NCBI GenBank assembly: GCA_946404405.1
Contig: CAMJDL010000013.1
Location: 1-64,000 of the forward strand
DNA: 64,000 nt
DNA from: an uncultured Prevotella sp.
GTDB lineage: Bacteria > Bacteroidota > Bacteroidia > Bacteroidales > Bacteroidaceae
Direction of reading: 5' to 3'
Shown: one piece after another, positions 18,662 to 28,057 of the stretch
Position numbering within the stretch: position 1 is the stretch's first letter
Layout: the number at the start of each line of letters is the position of its first letter
Program-made: the position numbers and the translations under genes
The notes under the pieces: generated by a model
Seen by the model: only the letters and a program-made list of their open reading frames with translations
Told to the model about the DNA's origin: nothing
The model's database searches: none

Positions 18662-20140
18662 CAACGAATCATTGCCATTGACCAGAGCACATCGTCAACA
18701 AAAGCCTTGTTGTTTGACGAACAGTGTAAGATAGTGGCGCGTACCAACGTCGACCACAAACAATACTACCCCCAGAGGGGATGGGTGGAACATGACGTAG
18801 AGGAAATCTATCGAAACATGATAGAAGCCATTCGCCAGCTCCCCCTCTCTTTGGAGGGGGCGGGGGGAGGCTTCTCCCTCTGCATTACGAATCAGCGCGA
18901 GACGGCTGTGGTTTGGAACAAGTTGACGGGTAAGCCCATAGCCAATGCTGTGGTATGGCAGGATACGCGTGGTGCAGAACTGTGTCGTCAGCTTCGTGCT
19001 GAGAATAAGTCTGATATGGTGATGCAGAAGAGTGGCTTGCTCATCGACCCAAACTTCTCGGCAACAGGCATTAAGTGGTTGCTTGATAACGTTGAGGGTG
19101 CCCGTGATGCTGCCAATCGTGGCGAACTGCTGATGGGAACCATCGAGACATGGCTTATCTGGAAACTCACGGGTGGTCAGGTACACGCTACCGACTATAC
19201 CAATGCTTCGCGTACCATGCTGTTTAATATCCATACCATGCAGTGGGACGACGAGCTGCTATCACTTTTTGATATTCCTCGCTCCATGATGCCAAAGGTT
19301 TTGCCGTGTGATGCTATCTATGGCGAGACCACCTGTGAAGGACTGTTCAGTAGTCCAATCCAAATAGCCGGTGTACTTGGTGATAGTCATGGTGCTTTGG
19401 TTGGCCAAATGTGCTTCGAACCAGGTTCTGGTAAGGTGACGTATGGTACGGGCAGTAGTGTGATGGTCAATATCGGTGAAGAGCCTAAGTCTGCGCCAGA
19501 AGGACTGGTGACCAGTGTGGGCTTCTCTGCCTTAGGCAAGACATACTATGGTTTTGAGGGCAATATCTATAGTACTGGTGCTACGCTGAAGTGGATCTGT
19601 GACCAGTTGCAACTCATTGGCAAACCCTCAGAGATGGAGGCTTTGGCAACGAGTGTAGAGGACAATGGTGGCGTGTATATCGTGCCAGCCTTCTCTGGTC
19701 TAGGTGCTCCTTGGTGGCAGAGCGATGTTAAGGGAGCTGTCTTCGGACTGACTTTCGCCACGACAAAAGCCCATTTCCTGCGTGCTGCTTTGGAGTCTAT
19801 CGCCTATCAGATTAAGGATTTGGTGGATGTAATGGCTCATGCCACTGGTGGACAACTGAGGGAGATTGCTGCTGATGGTGGACCTACGAAGAACCAGTTC
19901 CTGATGCAGTTCCAAGCTGATATGCTCGAAACTCCTGTTGTTTGTACGGAAGTCGATGATGCTTCAGCCCTGGGGGCTGTCATCATGAACGGTTTTGCCC
20001 GTGGCTTGTGGCATAGTTTCGACGAGGTAGTTGGCTTCCGTAAGGTGACACAAATCTATCAGCCAAATTCTCACCTCTCATCTCTTACCTCTCACCTTTA
20101 TCAAGGCTGGCGCAATGCAGTTAATCAGTTGATAAAATAA
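18656..20140 (+). CDS. FGGY-family carbohydrate kinase (glycerol-kinase-like)
   Basis: AIDQSTSSTKALLFD; GYGTGSSVMVNIG-type and GG(P)TKNQFLMQFQADML motifs. Confidence 0.9.
   Translation: MTQRIIAIDQSTSSTKALLFDEQCKIVARTNVDHKQYYPQRGWVEHDVEEIYRNMIEAIRQLPLSLEGAGGGFSLCITNQRETAVVWNKLTGKPIANAVVWQDTRGAELCRQLRAENKSDMVMQKSGLLIDPNFSATGIKWLLDNVEGARDAANRGELLMGTIETWLIWKLTGGQVHATDYTNASRTMLFNIHTMQWDDELLSLFDIPRSMMPKVLPCDAIYGETTCEGLFSSPIQIAGVLGDSHGALVGQMCFEPGSGKVTYGTGSSVMVNIGEEPKSAPEGLVTSVGFSALGKTYYGFEGNIYSTGATLKWICDQLQLIGKPSEMEALATSVEDNGGVYIVPAFSGLGAPWWQSDVKGAVFGLTFATTKAHFLRAALESIAYQIKDLVDVMAHATGGQLREIAADGGPTKNQFLMQFQADMLETPVVCTEVDDASALGAVIMNGFARGLWHSFDEVVGFRKVTQIYQPNSHLSSLTSHLYQGWRNAVNQLIK
20068..20102. repeat. 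Heptamer array (CTCTCAC)-type x5 inside kinase CDS
   Basis: TTCTCAC CTCTCAT CTCTTAC CTCTCAC CTTTATC. Confidence 0.85.
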
Positions 20141-20156
20141 CTAAAACATAATTAAT

Positions 20157-21581
20157 ATGAGAAACGGAAAGACATGTTTTGGCGTGATAATCGGAACACG
20201 CGCCTATTTTAACTCCGAATTGGCAAAAGATGTTCGTAAACAACTGTTGAAGACCCTCGACGAGGGTGGCTACGAGTACGTGATTCTACCTGAAGATGCC
20301 ACACCTACGGGTAGTTCGAGTATCGAGACCCGTGAGGACGGACTGATGGTTTCGAAGCAGTTCCGTGCCCATCGTGACGAGATTGATGGTATCATCGTGT
20401 CGCTGCCCAACTTTGGTTTCGAGATTGGTATTATCAATGCCATCAGCGATGCCGACTTGAACGTGCCCGTCCTGGTACAAGCTTGTGATGACGAGAATGA
20501 CAAAGTCGATCTTGACTCGCGTCGTGATGCCTTCTGTGGCAAGATTAGCGTATGCAACAACCTCTATCAGTATGGCATCCCCTTTACGGACACCACCCTG
20601 CATACCTATTCTATATATGACCCCTTGCTGAAGAAGGATATTGACAAGTTTGCTGCCATTTGTCGTGTGGTAAATGGCTTGCGTCATTGTCGTTTGGGTC
20701 AGATAGGTACCCGTCCTTTGGGCTTCAACACCTGTCGTGCCAGCGAGAAACTGTTGCAGCGCTCAGGTATCACAGTCGTACCTGCCGACCTTTCAGAGAT
20801 CCTTTATGCTGCCCAAAAGATTAAGGACGACGACCCCAAATTTATTGAGATGTGCAATCGTACCTGCAACTACGCCAAAGTACCTGACAACTATAAGGAG
20901 AAGTTGGGCTTGCAGGCCAAGTTCAGTGTGGCCGTAGAAAACTGGATTGAGGCTAACGATGTGCAGGCTGTAGCCATTCAGTGTTGGGATTCACTGGAGC
21001 AGAACTATGGCTGTGCACCTTGTGTCACCATGTCGATGCTGAGCGAAAAACTGATTCCTGCTGCTTGTGAGACTGACCTTGCTGGTGCTATCTCGATGTA
21101 TGCCCTCTCGCTGGCTTCGCAGAACGCCCCTGCCCTGCTCGACTGGAACAACAACTTTGCTGAAGATCGCAACAAGTGCGTCTGCACCCACTGCGGCAAC
21201 TTCCCCAAGCAGTTTGTTGGCAATGGCGACTTGAAGCTTGGTCCTTTGGGTGTATTAGGTCGTACGCTTGGTAAAATCAATACCTTTGGTGCTGTCTATG
21301 CCAAGGTTAGCGAAGGCCCCTTTACCTTCTTCCGCATCTCGACAGACGACCCCAAGGGCACCATCAAGGCCTATCTGGGCAAGGGTCAGATTACCAACGA
21401 CCCCTACGGCATGGACGGCTGTATCGCTGTCACTCAGGTCGACAACCTGCAGAAACTGATGAAACACATCTGCAAGAACGGCTTTGAACACCATGTAGCG
21501 ATGTGCCGCACTGATGTTGTCGACATCCTGAACGAGGCCATCGAGACTTATCTGGGATGGGACCTCTACGTACACGAGTAA
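20157..21581 (+). CDS. L-fucose/L-arabinose isomerase-like sugar isomerase
   Basis: Domain pattern (VLVQACDDENDKVDLDSRRDAFCGKISVCNNL; CTHCGNFPKQ); operon with kinase and transketolase. Confidence 0.8.
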   Translation: MRNGKTCFGVIIGTRAYFNSELAKDVRKQLLKTLDEGGYEYVILPEDATPTGSSSIETREDGLMVSKQFRAHRDEIDGIIVSLPNFGFEIGIINAISDADLNVPVLVQACDDENDKVDLDSRRDAFCGKISVCNNLYQYGIPFTDTTLHTYSIYDPLLKKDIDKFAAICRVVNGLRHCRLGQIGTRPLGFNTCRASEKLLQRSGITVVPADLSEILYAAQKIKDDDPKFIEMCNRTCNYAKVPDNYKEKLGLQAKFSVAVENWIEANDVQAVAIQCWDSLEQNYGCAPCVTMSMLSEKLIPAACETDLAGAISMYALSLASQNAPALLDWNNNFAEDRNKCVCTHCGNFPKQFVGNGDLKLGPLGVLGRTLGKINTFGAVYAKVSEGPFTFFRISTDDPKGTIKAYLGKGQITNDPYGMDGCIAVTQVDNLQKLMKHICKNGFEHHVAMCRTDVVDILNEAIETYLGWDLYVHE

Positions 21582-21603
21582 AAGAAAGTATTAAATCAAA
21601 AAA

Positions 21604-21647
21604 TTGCTACTATTAATACTTGCAATTGCGAGCATTAATAGTAGCAA
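21604..21647. terminator. Strong bidirectional terminator
   Basis: TTGCTACTATTAAT…ATTAATAGTAGCAA flanked by A-run and T-run. Confidence 0.85.
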
Positions 21648-21669
21648 ATTTTTTCCTTAAGGGTAAGGA

Positions 21670-22227
21670 TTAGTTCATGGCAAAGAATGTGCCATCGTTA
21701 GCCATCATGCGTGCCTGATAGACACCAGCCTCGTCCAAGGTGAGGTTTTTGGTCTGACCGTTGATGTTGGCCTGGATCGTCTTACCGTCCTTGTTGTAAC
21801 GGAAGAGCTCTGTGGTAACACCATTCTGCTCCATAGTCCATGAGTCGTTCTCAGCGTGGTGACGGAAGTAAGTCATCTCGCCTGTAGGAGACTTTACATC
21901 GTAGCCGTCCTTCAGGGTGGTTACAGCATAAACGCGACCATCCTCACCAATCACATTCTGGGTCTTGCCGATATTGGCATGAACAGGATTAGAACCAGAC
22001 CAGAACTCGATGGTGTTCAGCACCAGGATGTCGACTAACTGGCAAATACCACCAACGATGGGTACCAGGATGAAACCCACGATGGCATTCACGAACTTGC
22101 TGCTGGTCATGTGATTCTGCCAGTTGATGTACTTGTTCCACAGGCCATACTTACCAACGAAACATGAACTGAACAGGAAACTTCCTGCGAGGAGGCATAC
22201 AGCCACTTTCAAACTAATTTTCTTCAT
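21670..22227 (-). CDS. DUF3332-like lipoprotein
   Basis: Signal FLFSSCFVGKYGLWNKY and conserved membrane segment. Confidence 0.75.
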   Translation of the reverse strand: MKKISLKVAVCLLAGSFLFSSCFVGKYGLWNKYINWQNHMTSSKFVNAIVGFILVPIVGGICQLVDILVLNTIEFWSGSNPVHANIGKTQNVIGEDGRVYAVTTLKDGYDVKSPTGEMTYFRHHAENDSWTMEQNGVTTELFRYNKDGKTIQANINGQTKNLTLDEAGVYQARMMANDGTFFAMN

Positions 22228-22258
22228 AATGTTTTAGTTTTAAATTAATAAATAGGGT

Positions 22259-22900
22259 TTATAGATAAAAAATAGATTCTGGTCCCATATTAAAGAGGAG
22301 GTCAAGTATCGAGAGATTGGGCAGGAAACCATGCTTATGCTGGAATACCTGCCAATATTCTTTAGGTGTGAAGCCTTCATCAGGCTGAGGATGCTTGGCG
22401 TTGATGACGTCACGGAAATCTACGATGTCTGATGTCTGATGTTGGATGTCTGATGTGTATTCAGTCGTGTATGTTATTTGTGGATGGATGTCGATGAGTT
22501 CACAGACTTTTTGGCGGATAGCCTCGTTGAAATCGATTAGATAATTATATTTCTGCTCGAAGAACGGACGCAGGTCGTCAGCATAATACTCAAAGAACGG
22601 ACTCTCGCTATAGGCACTCTGCAGGGCATTCCAATGTACGCGTCGCCACTGGTTGTGGTCACTGATGCGAAGGTCTTTTACAAGGGGTGAGAGGTGAGAG
22701 GTGAGAGGTGAGAGATTTGTATGTTCTACTGGAACGGTGAGCGCCTGCACACCATTGGCTGTAGCAATGACGCAACGGTTGCGATAGGTCTGTTTCTGGA
22801 ATGAGTCATACTGCTCTATCATACAATGGTCGTAGCGATACAATTTCTGATACCATTGTATCGGACCAAAATAGGTGGTTTGTAATAGGGCAGTGGTCAT
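22259..22900 (-). CDS. WbqC-like family protein
   Basis: LLQTTYFGPIQWYQKLYRYD…YRNRCVIATANGVQALTVPVEH. Confidence 0.85.
   Translation of the reverse strand: MTTALLQTTYFGPIQWYQKLYRYDHCMIEQYDSFQKQTYRNRCVIATANGVQALTVPVEHTNLSPLTSHLSPLVKDLRISDHNQWRRVHWNALQSAYSESPFFEYYADDLRPFFEQKYNYLIDFNEAIRQKVCELIDIHPQITYTTEYTSDIQHQTSDIVDFRDVINAKHPQPDEGFTPKEYWQVFQHKHGFLPNLSILDLLFNMGPESIFYL
22424..22458. repeat. Heptamer array (GATGTCT)x5 inside WbqC-like CDS
   Basis: GATGTCT GATGTCT GATGTTG GATGTCT GATGTGT. Confidence 0.85.
22686..22713. repeat. Heptamer array (GGTGAGA)x4, perfect, inside WbqC-like CDS
   Basis: Four identical units. Confidence 0.9.
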
Positions 22901-23397
22901 TGCAGTCGGATGTTTTTACGATTATAGAGTACTGATATGACTTCGCCAATGATGTGGCTCTCTGGTATGAAGCCGATATGGCGCGAATCAGCAGGGTTGT
23001 TAGGATTGATGGACTCTAACCAGTAATAGTCTGTCTTGGCACATGTCTCAATACCAGGTACCAGCAGTGGACCATCTTGTGTACTGATGGTGTCGCCAGG
23101 AATGGCTTTGCAGCGGGCGATGAAAACTCCGTCTAATGAGTCGTTAGGAACAGTGAAAGCTACGATGTCGCCTCGTTGGACAGGACTACGCATCAGTCTG
23201 CTGTAGGGCAGAATGCCATTCCCCTCGATTCGCAGGCCATAGCTGCAACGATTGATGAGCAGTTGGTCGCCATTTTGGTAGAGTGGGGCCAATCCGTTGC
23301 CCTCTACGCCATGTATGGAAAAGGCCTGCGTACGAATAGCAAGCATCAGAGCGAATGCTGATGCAAATGCTATCACGTACTTCAGCCAGTTTGCCAT
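22897..23397 (-). CDS. lepB: Signal peptidase I (short paralog)
   Basis: S26 motifs (RSPVQRGDIVAFTVP; CKAIPGDT; DSRHIGFIPESHIIG). Confidence 0.85.
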   Translation of the reverse strand: MANWLKYVIAFASAFALMLAIRTQAFSIHGVEGNGLAPLYQNGDQLLINRCSYGLRIEGNGILPYSRLMRSPVQRGDIVAFTVPNDSLDGVFIARCKAIPGDTISTQDGPLLVPGIETCAKTDYYWLESINPNNPADSRHIGFIPESHIIGEVISVLYNRKNIRLQ

Positions 23398-23399
23398 AT

Positions 23400-24830
23400 T
23401 TATTTGATATTATCCACAAATCGGAATAGTCGGCTCCAACGGATGCCAGAGAAGCCTCGACGGTCTGGATCGGAACTCCACCAGATGAAGATGGGCTTGC
23501 CCACGATATGGTCTTCAGGTACAAAACCCCAATAGCGCGAGTCGAGGGAATTGTGGCGATTGTCACCCTGCATCCAGTAGTAGTCCATCTTGAAGGTGTA
23601 CTTCGTTGTCTCCTTGTCATTGATGAATATCTTGCCATCCTTGACCTCTAGCTTATTACCTTCGTAGGTACGGATAGGACGTTCATAGATGGGCAGATTC
23701 TTCAGTGTCAGGTCGATGGATGCGCCCTTTTTAGGAATCCAGATGGGTCCGTAGTTATCGCGCGTCCAGTGCATGTTGCCATTCAGCGGATAGATGTCCA
23801 GCGTGCTGCTATCCCTGTTCAGCGTAATGCTCTCCACGATGTCCGTACGCTTCTTCAACTCATTGACCGTATGATTGGTCAGAGGCATATAACCCTGCGT
23901 GTTGAGGCTGGTCAGGTCTTCCATCGTGATGCCCAACTCCTTCATCAGGTCATCGTCGAAACGCTGCTTCAACTTGACATGATAGGTATATTGCACGTTG
24001 TCAGGCTCTTTATTGGCCTTGCCGTCAAGATAGACGATGTGGTCCTTAATCTGCAATGTCTGACCAGGCAGACCCACACAGCGCTTCACATAGTTCTCTC
24101 TGCGGTCTGTAGGACGTGTGTCGATAATGCCATACTCCTGCGAATTCTGTTCAATAGCCTGCTTACCAGCCTGATAGATGGTCTCAAAGTAGCGGGGCAA
24201 CTGTTCTTGTGTCAGCGAGTCAGGGTTAGGACGCTGCGGATAGAGCTGATAACCTATCTGGTAGCACATCTGATAGTAGTCGTATGCCTGATATTGGGGT
24301 GCAGAGCAGATGGTGTCACCAGCAGGGAAGTTGAACACGACGATGTCGTTCAACTGTACCTTACCCAAGCCCTTCACACGACGATAGTCCCAATGGGGCC
24401 ACTCGATATACGACTTACACTCGAACAAGGGCATCGTATGCTGGGTCAATGGCATCGTCAACGGGGTCTCTGGAATACGGGGACCATAGCTCACCTTCGA
24501 CACAAACAGGTAGTCGCCAGTCAAGAGGCTCTTCTCCAGTGAGCTCGATGGAATGACGTAATTCTGGAAGAAGAACAGGTTGATGAAGTAAACAGCCACC
24601 AAGGCAAACACCAAGGCGTCAACCCACGACATCACCCATTTCACAGGGCCTTCAGACTCCTTCCACCACTGCCACTTGATTTTCTTGGTAATATAGACAT
24701 CGTAGATGAATGGTACGACGATGAGGCCCCACCATGAGCCTACCCAATAGAGGAACAGCAGATAAAGTACCAAAACGCAGATGAACTTAGCCCACTGCAC
24801 CCTCATATTCAGCTTTTTCTTTTTCTCCAT
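23400..24830 (-). CDS. lepB: Signal peptidase I (long Bacteroidetes form)
   Basis: IPSSSLEKSLLTGDYLFVSKVSYGPR; KRCVGLPGQ; GDNRHNSLDSRYWGFVPEDHIVG. Confidence 0.95.
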   Translation of the reverse strand: MEKKKKLNMRVQWAKFICVLVLYLLFLYWVGSWWGLIVVPFIYDVYITKKIKWQWWKESEGPVKWVMSWVDALVFALVAVYFINLFFFQNYVIPSSSLEKSLLTGDYLFVSKVSYGPRIPETPLTMPLTQHTMPLFECKSYIEWPHWDYRRVKGLGKVQLNDIVVFNFPAGDTICSAPQYQAYDYYQMCYQIGYQLYPQRPNPDSLTQEQLPRYFETIYQAGKQAIEQNSQEYGIIDTRPTDRRENYVKRCVGLPGQTLQIKDHIVYLDGKANKEPDNVQYTYHVKLKQRFDDDLMKELGITMEDLTSLNTQGYMPLTNHTVNELKKRTDIVESITLNRDSSTLDIYPLNGNMHWTRDNYGPIWIPKKGASIDLTLKNLPIYERPIRTYEGNKLEVKDGKIFINDKETTKYTFKMDYYWMQGDNRHNSLDSRYWGFVPEDHIVGKPIFIWWSSDPDRRGFSGIRWSRLFRFVDNIK

Positions 24831-24833
24831 TGC

Positions 24834-25550
24834 TTAGAATTTAAACATGTCTGAGATGGTTAACAGTCCCTGATGGTCTTTGGTGTACTCTGCGGCAAGT
24901 ACGGCACCCAGTGCAAAACCCTGACGTGAGTGAGCATCGTGGGTAATCGTGATGATATCTGCCTCAGAGTCGTAGCGGATAGTATGGATGCCAGGCACTT
25001 CACCACGACGGATATGGTCTACACGCAGATATTTCTTGTCAGTAGTATCTTCCTTCCACGCTTCCTTACGGTCGATGTTCTCTACGATTTGCTCTGCCAG
25101 TGTGATAGCTGTACCACTTGGATGATCGAGTTTGTGGACATGATGCGTTTCCTCCATCTCTACATCGTACTGAGGGAACTGGTTCATAATCTTGGCCAGA
25201 TACTTGTTGACAGCACTGAAGATGGCTACACCAATCGAGAAGTTCGAGGCCCAGAACAGCGTCTGTCCTTCCTCTGAACACATACGGCGTACATCGTCGC
25301 CATGTTCCTTCATCCATCCTGTCGAACCTGAAACAACCTTCACCCCATGCTTAAAGGCACGAAGATAGTTGCCATAAGCTGCCTGTGGAGCCGTAAACTC
25401 TATCGCCACATCAGCACTCTTGAAGGCCTCGCTGTCGAAGTCCTGCTGGTTGTCGATGTCGATAATACTCACAATCTCATGACCACGGCTCAGGGCTATC
25501 TGCTCTATCATCTTACCCATCTTGCCGTAGCCGATTAAAGCTATTTTCAT
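24834..25550 (-). CDS. dapB: 4-hydroxy-tetrahydrodipicolinate reductase
   Basis: IALIGYGKMGKMIE; VSGSTGW; EETHHVHKLDHPSGTA. Confidence 0.95.
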   Translation of the reverse strand: MKIALIGYGKMGKMIEQIALSRGHEIVSIIDIDNQQDFDSEAFKSADVAIEFTAPQAAYGNYLRAFKHGVKVVSGSTGWMKEHGDDVRRMCSEEGQTLFWASNFSIGVAIFSAVNKYLAKIMNQFPQYDVEMEETHHVHKLDHPSGTAITLAEQIVENIDRKEAWKEDTTDKKYLRVDHIRRGEVPGIHTIRYDSEADIITITHDAHSRQGFALGAVLAAEYTKDHQGLLTISDMFKF

Positions 25551-25589
25551 AATAATAATGTATTAATACGCTGCAAAGGTACAATAAAT

Positions 25590-25624
25590 AATTGAGAATT
25601 GAGAATTGAAAATTGAGAATTTAA
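25590..25624. repeat. Heptamer array (AATTGAG)x5
   Basis: AATTGAG AATTGAG AATTGAA AATTGAG AATTTAA. Confidence 0.85.
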
Positions 25625-25647
25625 AATATTTTTCGTACTTTTGCAGC

Positions 25648-26841
25648 ATGTTAATCAATGAGAAGACGTGGGATTTCATTCGTCAACATGCTGACGACGA
25701 TGTACGAAAGCTGGCTTTGCAAGGTGTGAAGAATGCTGAGGTGGACCTTCAGATGGCGCTGCAACAGATAGCTGGCAGACAGACTGCTCGTCGCAAACTG
25801 CCTTCGTGGGCTGAGGTCGATGGCATCGTCTATCCTCCTCATCTCAATATGGAACAATGCTCATCAGAACAGACAGCACGCTATAAAGCCCAAATCGTCA
25901 ATGGTCAATCCGTCAATGGTCAATTAGTTGACTTGACAGGTGGCTTTGGCGTTGATTTCTATTGGATATCGCAAGGTTTCCAGCATCGCAGTTATATAGA
26001 GCAAAACGAACAACTTTGCGCCATTTCATCGCAAAATTTTGGGCAGTTGGGTTTAGATTGTTCTATATGTTGCTGTGATGCAGTATCGTACCTGACCACC
26101 ATGCCCCATGTTGACCTGATTTATATGGACCCTGCACGTAGGAACGAACATGGAGGACGTACCTATGGCATAGAGGACTGTACGCCTAACGTGCTTGAAT
26201 TGCAACCTTTACTCATGGAAAAGGCCGATCGCGTATTGCTCAAGCTGTCGCCTATGCTCGATTGGCGCAAAGCTGTTGAGGATTTGAAATATGTCAATGA
26301 GGTACATATCGTCAGCGTTGATAATGAGTGCAAAGAACTGCTGCTGTTGCTCGACAAGGTGCATACAGACTTGCGCGTGGTTTGTGTAAACTTCAACAAA
26401 GATGGGGAACAGTTGTTTGAAGCGTCGGAGAGAAACGGCCTTTCTCTTGGAGAGAAACGGCGTTTCGCTATCGGAGAAACGGCCTTTCTCTATGAACCAA
26501 ACGCAAGTATTATGAAGGCAGGTTGTTTTGAAGAGGTGGAACAACGATTCCCTGTTCAACAGATTTCTCAGAATTCACACCTTTTCCTATCTTCCGTTGA
26601 AATCGAGGATTTCCCTGGCAGGAAGTTTCAAATTCTGTCCGTTTCATCGATGAACAAGCAAGAGCTACGTATAGCTCTGAAAGACATAGAACGAGCCAAT
26701 ATCAGTGTGAGAAACTTCCCTTTGAGCGTTGACCAACTTAGAAAAAAGCTGAAATTGAAGGATGGTGGTTATGTATATATCTTTGCCACAACAATGGAAG
26801 ATGGCGAGCACAGGCTCTTTATTTGCCGTAAAATTGGTTAA
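25648..26841 (+). CDS. THUMP-like/class I SAM-dependent methyltransferase
   Basis: VDLTGGFGVDFYWIS and DLIYMDPARR motifs; ATG at 25648 preferred over TTG at 25606. Confidence 0.8.
   Translation: MLINEKTWDFIRQHADDDVRKLALQGVKNAEVDLQMALQQIAGRQTARRKLPSWAEVDGIVYPPHLNMEQCSSEQTARYKAQIVNGQSVNGQLVDLTGGFGVDFYWISQGFQHRSYIEQNEQLCAISSQNFGQLGLDCSICCCDAVSYLTTMPHVDLIYMDPARRNEHGGRTYGIEDCTPNVLELQPLLMEKADRVLLKLSPMLDWRKAVEDLKYVNEVHIVSVDNECKELLLLLDKVHTDLRVVCVNFNKDGEQLFEASERNGLSLGEKRRFAIGETAFLYEPNASIMKAGCFEEVEQRFPVQQISQNSHLFLSSVEIEDFPGRKFQILSVSSMNKQELRIALKDIERANISVRNFPLSVDQLRKKLKLKDGGYVYIFATTMEDGEHRLFICRKIG
25897..25925. repeat. Heptamer-type array (GTCAATG), one 8-bp unit, inside CDS
   Basis: GTCAATG GTCAATCC GTCAATG GTCAATT. 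Confidence 0.75.
26432..26490. repeat. Three GAAACGG-cored palindromes at exact 22-bp spacing, inside coding sequence
   Basis: GAAACGGC starts at 26432, 26454, 26476. Confidence 0.8.
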
Positions 26842-26902
26842 TTCTTTTGGAGGTTTGCGCTTTTTTTCTTAACTTTGCAAAATTAAATAAGAAAATGCGC
26901 TT

Positions 26903-28057
26903 ATGTCATCAGTAGAGATTCGCAAGGTTACAAATAAGCAGGAGCTTGATGCTTTCATCCAGCTCCACTATGACTTGTATCGTGGTAATGCCTACGACGC
27001 CCCTAACTTGTATTCTGACGAGGTTCATACTTTGAGCAAGGACAAAAATGCAGCCTTCGAGTTTTGCGAGGCTGAATATTTCCTGGCCTACAAAGAAGGT
27101 AAGGTTGTGGGGCGCATAGCTGGTATCATTAACCGTCGTGCCAACGAAAGTTGGGAGCGCGACAGCGTACGTTTTGGATGGATAGATTTCATCGATGACA
27201 TGGAGGTATCACAAGCCTTACTGGATGCTGTAGCACAATGGGGACGCTCAAAAGGTATGACGGAGATGATTGGTCCGTTGGGCTTTACGGATATGGACCC
27301 AGAGGGTATGCTTATTGAGGGCTTTGAGGAATTGGGTACGATGGCCACAATCTATAATTATCCCTACTATCCCCAGCACATGGAGAAGTTGGGTGGTTGG
27401 GAAAAGGACAACGACTATGTGGAGTATAAACTCATTGTGCCTAAGGAGGGTATGCCTGAGAAGTTTAAGAAGGTGGCCGAAATGGTGATGAAACGGTATA
27501 ATTTGCACCCGATGCACCCCAAACGTAGCCAGGTCTTTGGTAAGGAACAGTATGGTCGTAAGGTGCTCGACGTCGTCAACAAGTCGTTTGGTCATCTGTA
27601 CGGCTACTCACAGATGACGGAGCGTCAGATTGACGAATACCTGAAGATGTACTTCCCCATGCTCGACATGGATATGCTCTGCCTTATTGAAGATTGGAAC
27701 TTGCCTAACCACGATGTTATTGGCGTTGGCATCTCGATTACCAATATGACACGAGCCTTGCAGAAATGTAAGAACGGACGCCTGTGGCCTTTTGGCTGGT
27801 GGCATTGTCTGAAGGCCCTGAAGTTCCATAAGGCTGAGTGCCTCGACCTGATGCTCATCGGTATTCTGCCCGAATACCAGCAGAAGGGTGCCAATGCCCT
27901 GTTGTTCTACGACCTCATTCCCATCTATCAGAAGTATGGTTTCAAGTGGGGCGAGACGAATGTCGAAATGGAGACCAACGAGAAGGTACAGTCACAATGG
28001 CAGTATCTGGAACATATACAACATAAAAGAAGAAGGTGCTTTAAGAAACAATTATAA
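26903..28057 (+). CDS. GNAT-like N-acetyltransferase family protein
   Basis: N-terminal GNAT-like region ([19 protein letters not shown]) and second half [20 protein letters not shown]. Confidence 0.7.
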   Translation: MSSVEIRKVTNKQELDAFIQLHYDLYRGNAYDAPNLYSDEVHTLSKDKNAAFEFCEAEYFLAYKEGKVVGRIAGIINRRANESWERDSVRFGWIDFIDDMEVSQALLDAVAQWGRSKGMTEMIGPLGFTDMDPEGMLIEGFEELGTMATIYNYPYYPQHMEKLGGWEKDNDYVEYKLIVPKEGMPEKFKKVAEMVMKRYNLHPMHPKRSQVFGKEQYGRKVLDVVNKSFGHLYGYSQMTERQIDEYLKMYFPMLDMDMLCLIEDWNLPNHDVIGVGISITNMTRALQKCKNGRLWPFGWWHCLKALKFHKAECLDLMLIGILPEYQQKGANALLFYDLIPIYQKYGFKWGETNVEMETNEKVQSQWQYLEHIQHKRRRCFKKQL

